A stretch of DNA of 64,000 nucleotides, from the NCBI GenBank assembly GCA_035772785.1, contig JAOCPU010000050.1:124001-188000 (forward strand), written 5' to 3'. The stretch's first letter is position 1. Every line of letters starts with the position of its first letter. The stretch comes from Phlebiopsis flavidoalba (lineage: Eukaryota > Basidiomycota > Agaricomycetes > Polyporales > Phanerochaetaceae). Positions 48,101 to 59,627 of the stretch are shown piece after piece. The translations under genes were made by a program, and so were the position numbers. Below the pieces are notes generated by a model that worked only from the letters and a program-made list of their open reading frames with translations, did no database searches and was not told where the DNA came from.

Positions 48101-49433
48101 CGATGTTGATGGGGCGTATAAGCCATTCGCGAAGAAAAGCGCGCCTTCCCAAGCGAGGTCTTCGTGTTATTTAGTATACAACCGAATAATGATAGGCCTT
48201 CTTTCGTTTTGTCCGAGTGGATAGAGGCGTGGTTCTCGTTGTCGAATACCTGAATAGGGGAATAAAGGGCGGTCCGCGTTGATTTGCATGACATCCTCAG
48301 AGGGATATATTCGATGCTCCGGATATCCCAAGCCACCGATGCCTTCATCTTCTAGGTCGCCAATCGCTCGCATTTTCGTGAGGTGGTCGAGCAGCGCACC
48401 AACTGAGCCTAGCTGTATGTATGTAAGATTGGGGTCGGTAGCCTGGCGGAATTGGAAAAGTCGGCTCACACAGAGAGGCGAGCTGTCCTATCGATGCGTA
48501 ATTGGCCAGCCGAATTGCTGCGTTCCATTTCTGCAGTGTAGATCCCCAGTGACTTCCTTTCGCCTTCGCATGAAGTCATACGCATTTCTAGGTTCGGAGT
48601 CGGAGCTATGAACAGAGTTGGCAGCCGAATGATCCTCTCCAGGGGCGATGGATAGCAATCGAAGAGAGAGTATCTTGTCTCTACCTTTCCCTGGGATGAA
48701 ATCTTTATGAGGCCGGACTTGAAAGACACCATCCGATGCATCGACTACATATATATTTCAGTGGATATATGCGGGTATATGCAGTTGGTATATGTCTCAG
48801 AATAATACCTTGATTTCGTAAAACGTCCATACACCCATCGTCCGCTTTCGAGCTGACAAGGACGACGTCGGGCTCTGATTGTTCTGCCCACTACATCGCG
48901 ATGCATTCAGCTGGATCTTTAAGCGCAGGAGGGCTGCCTTACACATTCTGCTTATATCAAAATGTGCACTTTTCGCGACAGTCATCCAGTACGTAGAGTT
49001 TTTGGAGACAGTCGGATCGTAATACGCGCTACCAATTCGACCTCTGCGAATGATCAGAGCTTGACATGATTATGTTTCAGAGACTTACGCATGGCAGTTC
49101 ACTGCTAAACATATCTACAAACAGGTTAGACAACTTGACTAGGCAATAATGAAATAACGCGCCTTTTCCGACGAAGATTCATCCGTCTCGGACACTTCTT
49201 CAGTATCTCCTTCGCCTTCTTGCCCATCGTCTGCGTTCCAACGTACGCGTTTTCTTCCGTTCGCACCAAGTGACTCCTCATAATCGTCGCTCTCAGATCC
49301 CGAACTCCTCGTTTGTTTCTTTTTAGCCCAGAGGATACGCCGGATTTGTGTGAATGAGGCATGGAGAGGAGCTGGAAAGAGCGGCTTGGACTGGGGAGGA
49401 ACAAAGGAGCTGCGTTTACCTCGTTGAGTTACA
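45140..49433 (-). CDS. MSH5: Meiotic MutS homologue MSH5
   Basis: MSH5 pairs with MSH4 to stabilise recombination intermediates for meiotic crossovers. Read right to left: a Ser/acidic N-terminal extension (SSGSESDDYEESLGANGRKR, then an acidic run; about 49150-49310), then GRIGSAYYDP (about 49010), VVLVSSKADDGCMDVLRNQ-like pieces (about 48830), ATDPNLTYIQLGSVGALLDH (about 48400), then GLSLFG with ILNNTKTSLGKA (about 48140-48190). RHDAVACFMRPENQ lies near 48070, DYASTLNVVYFPQLG near 47390, and Walker A TGANACGK near 46520. LKQIAIIHYMAQ lies near 46400, and FMIDLNQVSLALRNATSRSL with IILDEFGKGTAS (Walker B) near 45990-46060. HELGTL and a DEEMTE-like segment lie near 45370, with CRRFLAW near 45280. 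The start and end are approximate. Many introns and inserted bases interrupt it. All ATPase motifs are present. Confidence 0.88.
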
Positions 49434-49571
49434 TTTCGGGAAAAAGCGCGGCAATCACCTTGACGCGTCGTGACACTCCGTACATTATTGACCACTGTAG
49501 GACCACGTGAACACAAGAGAGTGAACTCAAAGACAGCACGATGCAGACATGACCGAGACGGTACAGGAGGT

Positions 49572-50912
49572 TTACTTCTTAATATCAAGCAAGTCCTTCA
49601 CATCATTGCCAGCAACTAGATAACGCACTTTCAATGGAGAGACCACAGGCAGTGACATGAGCGACATACCATTCAGAAGCAGACTCTGCGAGTCCAGCAT
49701 GACTTTGTTGCCCGATGCAGCTAGCAAGCTTGCTATGTCACGCGCAGCCTCCAGTCTCCGTAGTTGCAAGAAGCCCTTGTTCGTGCGCATGGCCTCGCCA
49801 ATCAGCTCAGCACTACGTGCTTCACCTTGGGCGCGAATAATAATGGACTAGTGTAGTGTCACTCAGCAAAAATTCAACGCTTGGTAAGAGCGCACGTACC
49901 TCCTTCTCTTGGATGGCTTGATCGACAAGGAAGGCCGCCCTCAGTGCTGTTTGTTGTGCAACCTGGAATGGACAATGAGTAGAAAAATTACTTGTGCAAG
50001 AGAAACTCTGCTGGCCTGCTTGGCTTCGACCTGCGTGCGTGAACTCCGGGGAGAAGGCGACGTGTGTAATGGAAACGTCGTCCAAAAAACGATGTTGAAG
50101 CGCATAGCTCGTTGTGTCAAAGTGTTCCCGAACTAGACGAGACACCTAGAGACAGACACGTGAGTTAAGGCATTGTAACAATACAAACGCAATACCATTT
50201 CACGTTGCGTAATCAGTTGACTGGCATTGAATTGCGCAACAACGCTTTTCAAGACTTCGTTCACTATTGATGGCAAGACGCGCTCGTCGAAGTCGGGGCC
50301 GAGTTCTCGATAGATTATGGGTAGTTTGGTGGTGCTAGGCCGCGACAGTACACGACACGTTAATATTGACCATTTGCAGATCTGCACCCCAGAGTCAGGA
50401 CGCGTACCGCCACGACATTTAGCAAACGCACCTTTTGTTCCAGTAAGGCTGGCAATACTCCGAGGCTTTGCACGGATGTCGAAGAGGATTGGTGTTTCGA
50501 ACCATGGGATCTGGAGACAGTGAGAAAATACTTGAGGGTGCACTAGGATGCGAAATACCACAAAGTGAGTACCCTCAGCATAGATGGTGTCCGTTACTCC
50601 ATGTAGCCTACAGGGCAGATGTGAACACGGAACCAAAGGTAAGTGTCTGACATGCTCACCTTGTGTACTTAATACCGCGATGACCACCATCGACTTCAAA
50701 TCATGTTGGGCTACGCTGATTCAATCATGAACTTGTAGACGTACCGTTGAACAAGCTCGCGTTGAGAGCAAAGCCACCACCAACAAGTGCAACTAGCAGA
50801 CCGCTTCCTGCGAAGAAACCCTTGCCTCCCGGCATTCTGCCACCCCCACCAGCATTCTTGCCAGCTCTTTGAAGCTGTTGAGCAAGCTTTCTGAATGCGT
50901 CTGGACCGTTCA
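49572..50912 (-). CDS. PHB2: Prohibitin-2 (mitochondrial inner membrane scaffold)
   Basis: PHB2 forms ring complexes with PHB1 in the mitochondrial inner membrane. The start [18 protein letters not shown] leads to a Gly-rich stretch and the single N-terminal helix [19 protein letters not shown] (about 50755-50815). Then come [20 protein letters not shown] (about 50450-50510), [20 protein letters not shown] and [20 protein letters not shown] (about 50230-50350), [52 protein letters not shown] (about 49910-49970), [20 protein letters not shown] and [20 protein letters not shown], and a last exon ending VKDLLDIKK. In the piece before DDVSIT, one extra T and then two extra T restore frame but scramble about 12 residues. 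The order is complete, so the gene is probably intact. Confidence 0.93.
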
Positions 50913-51158
50913 TGAGGATACCCTGGTGTCGAGACGCGAGACAAGAGCGGAGGCGTCCGAAGCGTTCAAGCTCGCGAGTGCCGACGCAGTTGACGCCGCT
51001 CGACGGCACGAGCGCGGCACTGCGCGGCAACGGCCGACAGCCGCGCTCACTAGAAGCGCCTATGGTCCCATTTCCCTTGACTCGGCCGGGGAGAAACTCT
51101 CGTGTGCACTAACTCCCACAGGTGCAACGCCTTGTATAGGAGCGTAAACTCACCATCC
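50913..51158. promoter_or_regulatory. Divergent promoter region of PHB2 and the PQ-loop transporter
   Basis: The 246 bp between two divergent start codons must contain both promoters. It is GC-rich at about 50980-51050. I see no TATA box. One open frame crosses it but has no recognisable content. Confidence 0.5.
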
Positions 51159-52411
51159 ATGCAAGAAGCAGTGGTGTACGGCAGTGAGACTGCTAGCAGT
51201 ATCGTACGCAGATCCTCATTATTGGTACACTTGTGCTAGTAGGTGCTAATGTGACCTCTCGAAGCTAGGATGGATGTCCATAGCTTGCTGGTCAGTTGAC
51301 CAGTCCTGTGTATATGCAATTAATGACTATTGCTCATACGCACGCAATCTAGGATTGTCGTTCTACTCTCCCCAGATTATCGAGAATTACCAACTCAAGT
51401 CTGGCGAAGGCATAAGCGTGTTCTTCGTGATTATCTGGCTCATTGGTGACCTCGCCAATGTGTTTGGGGCAATTCTGGCCGGATTGTTTACCCACGATCA
51501 TCATCCTCGGTGCATACGTGAGTGCTGTCGCTCTACCTCGAGGCTTGACGTCACTTAGACTTCCATGTATCTTGCAGTATTCGGTCTGCGACATCATACT
51601 GCTTGTACAGATCTACTACTACCGAGCGACCAGGCCTCAGGGGCTTACTGCACCACTGCTGATACCTGATGCAGAGGGTTCCAGGACACATCGCCTCGGA
51701 AGAGACCCCACTCATCCCCTGAGAGACGGGGCGAGGCAACACATGCAGAGGCCGAGCGTTCCGCAGTGGCTCAGGGTTTGATATATGGAGGTGCACTCCT
51801 ATTCGTTCTGGCCACCGGTGCGGTCGCATGGGCCATCGACGACTACCTGCACCGAAATCAACCCCCGCGAGCCTCCGAAAGAAGTTGTTGAATGGCGAAG
51901 TCAACTGCTCGGCTGGATCTCCGCTGTCATGTATAGTAAGTTTTTGGTCATCCTTCTCTCAGGACAGAAGCTCATTCATATAACTCAGTCGGTGCGCGCA
52001 TTCCACAGATCTGTGAGTGAGATAGCGGCATGACCGGGATTACACGTTGAGTCGCGCAATTTCAGTCAAGAACTTCAAGACGAAATGCGAAGGGCTATCA
52101 CCTGCCTTGTTCCTGTTCTCAATCGCAGGGAACGCAACCTACGTGTCGTCCATTCTTGCCGTATCTTTGGACCCAGATCACATCACAGCGAATGCGGGGT
52201 GGATTGCAGGTGCGCACTTGAGTGGCCTTAACGCCACTTCTCCACTGATGTCTTTCTCCAGGAAGCTCATGACTGTGTTCCTGGATGTATTCGTGAGTGT
52301 TTACCTTCCTAGTTTGACGTCGGCAAGGGCGTGGCTCACGGCTTGCCCCGCCAGGTTCTGTCGCAATTCCTGTACTACAGAGCGACGAGACATGCCGCTC
52401 CGGCCTTATGA
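51159..52411 (+). CDS. PQ-loop vacuolar amino-acid transporter (YPQ1/RTC2 type)
   Basis: These seven-helix proteins export cationic amino acids from vacuoles or lysosomes. Exon 1 reads MQEAVVYGSETASSI; after an intron comes LGWMSIACWSV, then the first PQ motif YSPQIIENYQLKSGEGISVF with FVIIWLIGDLANVFGAILAG (about 51370-51485). A further piece reads VCDIILLVQIYYYRATR (about 51585-51630). A Ser/Thr-rich loop follows, then LLGWISAVMY (about 51907-51936). The second PQ motif is ARIPQI, split by an intron from VKNFKTKCEGLSPALFLFSI, then AGNATYVSSILAVSLDPDHI. The last helix ends QFLYYRATRHAAPAL before the stop at 52409. Both PQ motifs are present. A few frame breaks lie around 51500 and 51650. Confidence 0.85.
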
Positions 52412-53191
52412 AGCTTGATCTACCCCGGACCGATTTAACTGCCATCTAGCGTCGACAGCGCTTGCAATAGAGGAAGAGTACATAATATTCACGAGGATAT
52501 CTAGTGTAGAGTGCATGATCTCGCCTACTGCGACACCACGACGGGTCGACGCCGTGTTCAATTACCTTTGTATTGCACAACATTTGCCATAACAAATCAG
52601 CGTATTTCGAAATGGCCGGATGATAAGCCGTGGGCGAGAGACAGCGCGCAGGCCGCTGAGATGCAATGAGATGGACGAAAGACAAAAGAGGAAGGCGCCC
52701 CTTGCTGAGCAGGACGCGAGGCATCTGCCTCGTTCCCTCGAGCATCCCACGTTGCAGGTCATCCTCCAACAGTTTTGGATGGATGTATTACGGACAACAT
52801 GTCCAACCGGCCTCGTGTTTGAGGCGGCAGGCAGCGGAGAAAAACTCTTTATCTCGTCCAATCGCTCCGGCCGACCCTATATTCTGCGCTTCTGCTAGCC
52901 CTCCCGCCGTCCTCGTCGAAGGACAATAGCCAGGTTTTCGTCGTGCTTGTTCCTTCTTACTCGGCCTGCAGCGTGTTTCTGACGCAGTCCCAGCTTCACG
53001 CCAGTCGCGTACTCGTCGCCGCCGGCCTGCCTATAATAAACAGCTAGCAGAGGGTGCCGCAAACAGCGTTGCCCGCATCGTCCCTCGCCCCACGTCTCAT
53101 ACTCGGCGGCCTCGGAGAACCCAGCTGCATCGCGGATCACAGAGCAACCGGCACAGGTGTGTCTCTAGTCGACGATTTGCAGCTTGACTAA
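52412..53191. other. Intergenic region with one weak open frame
   Basis: A plus-strand frame from about 52671 reads MDERQKRKAPLAEQDARHLP and runs to 52898. It could be a small protein or chance. Nothing else is recognisable. The F-box gene promoter lies at the right end. Confidence 0.35.
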
Positions 53192-55184
53192 TGTCGAATA
53201 ACCCCGGCAGCAGGTTCGTTCCGACGGCCATGTCTTACGGAGACATCCTCTCGCCTCGCCCGGTGCGCTCGTGGATGCCCATTCCTTCCACATCGCCACC
53301 GCCGTACGAAGAATATGTAAGATTTTGATACCAAGTCCTCTGCGCCCCACACTCCATACAACCCAACAACCATCCCCACCGCTCCCTCAGCCGTACGAGC
53401 GCACACAATATACCCAAATGCCGCCACATTCGGCTGTGCCTTCCCCTCCACAGGCCCGTACGCAAACCGAACAACGCAGACGATATCGACCATCTACGTG
53501 AGGCCATCAGCAGCCTGGAGTCGAGAATGGCCTCTCTTCTCAGTGAGCGGGATTTACTAGAACTACGCCTCGAAAGCGCTGTCCGCCTACAGTCTCCCGT
53601 GCATCGGCTTCCGAGCGAACTACTCGCGTCTATATTCACCACGTGTATCATGACTATGGAAGAAGAAGACAGCCTTATGCTGTCGACAATCATGCTCGTG
53701 AGCCGACATTGGAAGGAAGTGGCCCTCAGCACTCCGATTCTTTGGTCTCGCATAGTGGCCGGAACACACCATTCACTAGCAAAGACGTTCCGAAAACTCG
53801 AGCGGTCGAGGTCGATCCCTCTGCATATATGTGTCGACTTTAGTCCACGTGTGGAAAACGCAACGGTTACGACGGAAACTATTGTGCGCACTATGGATCT
53901 GCTGCGAACGTCCGTGTGGCGATGGAGGACTTTCCGCATGACGGTGCCAAATCGGCCTCAAGCCACGCCGCCTTAATGCGCTGCAAAGATCCAGCTCCAC
54001 TTCTCGAGGTCTTGTCCATACATGTTCTGCATTCAATGCAAGAAGACGTATACCACCCAAACCCCCTCGAGCGGTCTTTGAAGGAGAGACACCGAGTCTC
54101 GTCTCCTGCTCGATGACGTCGTTCAATTTTGGATGGGACATGCATCGGTTTCTCAGCCATCTTCGGATCTTGAAGTTGGGAGGCTACTGGAATGGCTAAC
54201 GCACCTTCCCTGGACACCACTCTTTTCCATCCTCCGCGCATGCCCCCGTCTCGAGGAACTAGCCCTCCGGAATATGTCCGACATCGATTCCGGCTCGTGT
54301 CCGGAGTTCGAGACGGATCCATTCCGAGTACGACGATGTCGCCGTGCGAATCAGCGACACGCGGATGATCCACCTCCCCCACCTCGTGTCCGCATCTTTC
54401 TACTACTCCGGCACGATTCGCACGCGCACTATCCTCAGCTTGCTATCATGTCCAGCCCTGGAGAGCGTCGATCTATGTTTTCTGGATAACGTGTCCCCCC
54501 GATGATCGAGCATCTTCGGAGACAATCGCTGACGATCGTCTTCCCCTTCGTCGCCTCCGTATCGAGTCTTAGTTTCTTTCAGCGAGCTCAAGCTCGCGCG
54601 GTTCCTGCGGAGAGTGCCGGCCCTGACGACACTCGAGCTCGTCGACGTCGAAGACGCATCGTCCAGTCTATTGAAGGTACGCTTACTTCTCCACTGGTGG
54701 CATGTACGGTGCCTGACACCTTTCTTCTTCATAGAACCTCGCTACGCCTCCTACGGCGCAGACATGGGTCTGCCCGAAGCTCACGACACCTAAGTTTTGG
54801 AAGGCTGTACAACCTTGGAGTGGGAGGCATCCGATCGGTCGTCGAATCACGTCTTCCCCCGAACTCGCGCGCATACGCAAAGCCGATCTCGTCCACGAGC
54901 TCGTCGCCGCGCGGATTTTCTTCTGCCTCGTCTGCCGCCCAGCGCCCGCCTGTTGCGCGACGTCGTCTGCGTCTGCGTTTGCTGCGACAGCCCATATTCT
55001 AGCACATACCCCTACGACGTCGCTCCAGAAGTCCGGAACTTCGGGCGCGCCGCAGCGTTTGAAGTCTATGGATCTGACCCGGTGTCATCAGATAAGTAAG
55101 GAAATGGTTCAGTGGCTGCGGCTCTATATCAGTGAAGTGAAGTGCGATACTGCGAAGGGTGTGTGGGGAGACCCATCTATCTAG
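53192..55184 (+). CDS. F-box-like protein with C-terminal leucine-rich region
   Basis: F-box proteins choose substrates for SCF ubiquitin ligases. Exon 1 reads MSNNPGSRFVPTAMSYGDIL and a Pro-rich stretch ending PPPYEEY; an intron follows (about 53317-53390). A coiled-coil lead DDIDHLREAISSLESRMASL precedes the F-box-like segment SPVHRLPSELLASIF (about 53597-53641), typical of basidiomycete F-box proteins. The rest resembles irregular leucine-rich repeats: FSILRACPRLEELALRNMSD, then PALESVDLCFLDNVSPPMIE after a frame change, and LARFLRRVPALTTLELVD in a neighbouring frame. The end SKEMVQWLRLYISEVKCDTA leads to the stop at 55182. A C-run at about 54495 has one base too few or two too many. Target unknown. 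Confidence 0.75.
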
Positions 55185-55540
55185 CTTGTAACTTCTTGCA
55201 TATCTCTCACTGCGATTTATTGTAGTTTTATCTTATGAACGTATGTATTACTAGACGAACAGTGCTCTACTGGATGTTCCATGTACATAGTTGAAATTGG
55301 CGCACAATCTAACATACACATTAATCCACAGCCTCCTGCTTCACACGATGGTCTTATGGGGACAGGACAGGTCGAGCGCGGGGTAGGTCCTGATATTCGC
55401 GTGATTGGTCTGGGACCTTTCTGATCGCATCATGTGCCACGTGGACGCCACACACGGCGCCGGGCGACGGCCGAATTAATATTCTAATTCTTACCCAGCA
55501 GTAAACATCGACGGTTTCTTCACTTACACTCCTCCCTACG
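55185..55540. other. Intergenic region between the two F-box genes
   Basis: About 356 bp, AT-richer on its left half. It probably contains the 3' end of the first and the promoter of the second F-box gene. No motif is clear. Confidence 0.4.
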
Positions 55541-56461
55541 ATGCCTGTAGACGCTTTACCAGAAGAGCTCCTAGAACAGATTCTCTCCCTCTGCCTTGCG
55601 TCTCCTATCTGGTCCCTACATGACTACTTTTCCGATGATGGCGTCACCCTCCTCGCTCACATCCGTGGACGAAACCCCTCCGTTCTCCAAGTCTCGCATA
55701 CCTGGCACCGCATCGGCGCACCGCTACTTTACGCTGCCGTCGCGCTCACCCAGCCCTCGCACACCCAGGGTGTCGCGGCGGCGCTCACACGCATGCCCGC
55801 GCTGGGAGGTGCGGTGCGCGCGCTATGGCTCGAGCCCGGCTTTCCGCGCGAGCTGCTCGACGTCGTACGCCGCACGCCGCACGTGCACACGCTTTTTCTC
55901 AGCTTGCAGCTCGAAGTGCGGGACCATGGTCAACGGCCTGCGCAATGCCCTCCCGTTGCTGAATCCCCAGACGCTCATTTTGGGCGGGTCTCGGGCGCAG
56001 ATGGCAGCAAATGCAATGCGTGCAGAGGAGGTTCTTGCGCGATGTATCCGGGAGCGGTGGAAATCCTTGGTATGTAATCTGTATTCAATCGCCCGAATGG
56101 CATGACGATACTTCATCTCCTGTATAGACTCGAATATGGATCAATGCATCCACCCTCTCGCCTGCTATGCTCAGCGCCCTGCAGCGAGCACCCGCCTTGC
56201 AGGAATTTGCTGCTCCCGTGTCCAGCGCATGGAACTGGCTCTACACACGCTACGGTCAACGCGGGAGTACTCTTGAACATTGCTAGGAACAACACACTGG
56301 AGACCGTACACGTCATCGCACGGGACTCGTGGAACCTCAAGCACTGGGAGTTCGAAGTTGGAGAAGCACACAAACGCGTTGAGCGTGACAGGGGCGTGCA
56401 AGAGGAGGCCCTGGAGCAAGTGTTAGACTTAGTTCAGTGCGTGGTTCTCACGGGACCCTAG
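55541..56461 (+). CDS. Small F-box-like protein
   Basis: The start MPVDALPEELLEQILSLCLA is an F-box-like helix pair right at the N-terminus. It continues NPSVLQVSHTWHRIGAPLLY (W-H in the second half of the box), then GVAAALTRMPALGGAVRALW. After a frame change near 55920 come VNGLRNALPLLNPQTLILGG and AEEVLARCIRERWKSL. A GT-AG intron (about 56071-56127) precedes TRIWINASTLSPAMLSALQR and APALQEFAAPVSSAWNWLYT. A second frame change near 56270 leads to NNTLETVHVIARDSWNLKHW and an end VLDLVQCVVLTGP before the stop at 56459. Agaricomycetes carry very many such proteins. The substrate is unknown. Confidence 0.72.
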
Positions 56462-56820
56462 TAAATATTTGTGAGTAGACCGACCTGTAGTCGTCACCAG
56501 CACGTCCGTAGACCATGTATGTAATGTCACATCACACGAATGTATCCATAATCAACCGACTTTTCCATTCCAAATTACCGATGTGTGGGCAGGATCTTCG
56601 TACAACGAGCGACGCTAATATCTAACATACTCGACGAAAACGAACGAATGGGATCTGTGTGAATTATTCCTATGGGACCGACGAGAGTTAAAACGAATGG
56701 TATGGAGTAGCACTAGGGTGGATGACGTAGGGATGGCGAAGACAGCATGGAGGATGATATACCAAGAACGAAGTAGCAGGCACGGAGATATGCAAAAGAT
56801 GAGAGCGACGAGACTGGGGT
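56462..56820. other. Intergenic region between convergent F-box and kinase genes
   Basis: About 360 bp of A/G- and T-rich sequence downstream of both genes. No gene seen; presumably 3' untranslated regions and polyadenylation sites. Confidence 0.45.
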
Positions 56821-58965
56821 TTACTGGGGGCTAACGGGCATGTTTGTCCCGTCGTAAGAGAATCCTACGATTGTAGTGAGTATATGCGTATCAGCCAATT
56901 TACAACACCACGCACCTGCAAATTGGGCCTGGACAGTCTGCGAAAGCTGGGAGCCCTCGACAAACGCTGTCCAACGGCGCCTCAGTAGTGAACACCGTAT
57001 CGAAGTTCGAAACATCCTGTCCACAACTCAGTCTCGTCACACTCTCACGACGGACTATGATCACTCACACACGACCGGGCTGGCAACACTAGGCTTGAAC
57101 GGCGGTTTGAATCTGCTTCTTGAGCAGCTTGTTGAAGTCAATGTTCTTCGCAAAGAATGGGTGCTTCCTGATCTCCTCTGCGCCATTGACACCGAGGCGC
57201 TGCGTCGGGTCGCGCGTGAGGAGGCCGGTGAGAATGCTTTGGGCCTGCGAGCTGATGTCGTCGCCGAACACCAGCGGGCTTTCCAGGATCTTCCGGTACA
57301 TGGCGTCCGTGTTCTCTGTAGGTGTGTCAGTGATGCTGGACCCAAACAAAGGGAACTAAGTTCTATACCATCGTAGAATGGCGGAAGGCCAGAAAGCATC
57401 TCGAACAGGAGCACACCCAGTGTCCACCAGTCAATCGTCTTGTCTAGAGCGGGTTTAAGAAGCGATAATCGGGTTATTCTTTCCATGTACTCACTGTAGC
57501 CTTGGCCGAACAAGATCTCTGGTGCGAGATACTCGGGAGTACCACAGAACGTGTTGGTGGTGTCAGAGTCTTTCATGTTCAGTTTGCACAGACCGAAATC
57601 ACACAACGCGATGTGGCCAGTGTAGTCGAGCAGAATGTTCTCCGGTTTCAGATCACTGCATAGAAGCTGAGTATGCAGCAGACAGGTTTCGCCAAACTCG
57701 TAGCTTACCGATACACGACGTCCAGTTCATGAAGGTGCTCCAATGCGAGCAGGAGCTCGGCGCTGTAGAAGCGACTGCGCTCCTCGTCGAACCGCTGTTC
57801 TCTCTGCAAATGATGGAAAAGTTCTCCTCCGTTGACGAAGCTGGTGAGTCTGAGTTAGTAGGTGACCTCGGTAGACTAGACAGGGGAACACATACGCAAG
57901 AACGAGATACAGCTTCTGTTCTGACTGGAAACTGAACTTCAATGGCACAATGAAAGGATTGTTCACGCGAGCAAGCACCAAGCGCTCGGCAAGTGTATGT
58001 GTAATTTCTCCTCGCTCGACAATGTGTTGTTTGCGAATGGTCTTCAGCGCATAGATACGCTGGGTGTCGCGCTTGCGCACTTGCATGACCTGTCGTCCGT
58101 AAATAAACCAAATCGACGCTTGTATGTTTGGAGAACGTACCTTTCCAAAGCTTCCCTTGCCAATGACAGTGATCAGCTCAAAGTCGTCGATCGTCAGAGA
58201 TTGGCCCTGTCATTGATAAATGAGCAACTTCAGGTGTAACGTCAAGATGTAGGAAACGCACAGTGCTCGGTCTGAACGCGATGCCGATCTGAATCCTGCC
58301 CGAACCGCCGGCCAGATCGTACCACTGCTCCTGCGTCGGCATGTCGTCAAAGTCGGGGGGTGAAACGGATGCCACCGAGGAAGATATCGTTTCCCATGTC
58401 GTCTGCGATGCCATCGCCGCCGCGCTTGGGCTCTTCCTTGCGCAGGTAGCATTGAATGGACACTTCTGAATTACGAGACACATCGCTAGCGCGCCACCCG
58501 CGTCAACGGACGCCCAGCGCAAAAAGGCGGCAGCGACGACTCACAAGTTGGTCTCGTACATGTACAGCGGCTTCTGGAGGTCGCCGCCGAGCGGGGGGTG
58601 ATGAGGACCTGGTTGACCTCGAACTCCATGACGATGTAGGGCAGCCACCAGCACTGCATGCGCTGCACGCTGTCGCGGTTGCTGCGCTTGCTCGCGAGCC
58701 GCTGCTGGTTCACGCTCGAGGGCGACACGCTCGCGGCGACCTTGGCCTGCTGCGACTTGAGCGCGGCCTGCACCGCGGGCGGGGCCTGGCCGCCGGGCAC
58801 GGAGAGGTTCTCCGCGCCGAGCACGCGGATGGCGAGGATGCCGGAGCGGGGCATGGGGCGGCCGTCGGGGTTGCCGGGCGTCGGGGTCGTCGAGCGGGGA
58901 GAGAGGTCCTGCACGGAGAGGTTGGGGGAGGTCTTGGATTTGCTCTTGCCCAGTTTCCACGACAT
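56821..58965 (-). CDS. YPK1: AGC protein kinase of the YPK1/Gad8 (SGK-like) type
   Basis: YPK-type kinases act below TORC2 in control of membrane lipids and growth. The start [20 protein letters not shown] leads to a C2-like domain: [58 protein letters not shown] (about 58600-58830). [20 protein letters not shown] follows near 58310. The kinase domain has [40 protein letters not shown] (about 57960-58060), [10 protein letters not shown] (DFG, about 57580) and [20 protein letters not shown] (activation loop, about 57500-57560). Then come [20 protein letters not shown] and [20 protein letters not shown]. The AGC tail includes [14 protein letters not shown] and the hydrophobic motif FAGFSYDG, ending NMPVSPQ. 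Three single-run changes break the frame: a C-run near 58596, an extra A near 57108 and an extra T near 56964. The gene symbol is by family. Confidence 0.9.
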
Positions 58966-59627
58966 GATTATTATGAGCGGGCGGGCGTGATGGGGCGGAT
59001 GGGAGACGGAGCCAAAGCCTGCTTTGCGCTCGAGCCGGTTACTATGTAACGAGAGACGTGGCACCAAGCGAGCGGCGGGGGAGGAGGACGAGAACGCGAG
59101 GAACGGGTCGTCGTCGTGTGGTGCTGGATACAGAGACCCAGATGCAAACCCAAGTCTCGAGACACCCGTCGCCCGGAGACTCCCACAGATTGCCGACAAG
59201 AGCGAATCAGGAAGGCATCGTCGTTCGGATAAATTCTGCGCTCAAAGATTTCGCGACCGTCATGGTGACAAAAACAAAGGAAAGATCTTGTGTCTCGGCG
59301 GAGCGTCGTCTTACAGGCAACTGGGGCCCCGTGGTGGGGCCAAGGGGCATCGTGAGACGTGACCTACTGGTCGCTCACACGACAACTAGGTTCTCGCTGC
59401 TGGGATCTGCACAGCTCCAGGCTCTAAATCATCAGCTAAATTCAGGTGAACAGATGTCGACTTTACATCGTGGATGGGGGACCATATTCAAACATGACAT
59501 ATAACATTCTCTGATACAAAAAACAACACTGTAATTACAAGAAGATCGCAGTAACGTACACATCTATCAGTATAGTCCGCTAGGTTCGTTAAGATACACG
59601 AGAAAAGGGTGGAATACAGCAGTGCCA
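58966..59627. promoter_or_regulatory. Kinase upstream region and phosphate-carrier 3' flank
   Basis: About 660 bp. The part next to the kinase start (58966-59110) is GC-rich and probably its leader and promoter; the part next to the carrier stop is AT-richer. Open frames in this GC-rich part appear on both strands and are not convincing. Confidence 0.45.

Noticed and set aside
53235..53939. A minus-strand open frame of 234 codons
   Set aside because: It is antisense to the F-box coding region, which has a recognisable domain on the plus strand.
58456..59049. A long plus-strand open frame opposite the kinase gene
   Set aside because: It is antisense to a clear kinase exon, and such frames are expected in very GC-rich coding DNA.
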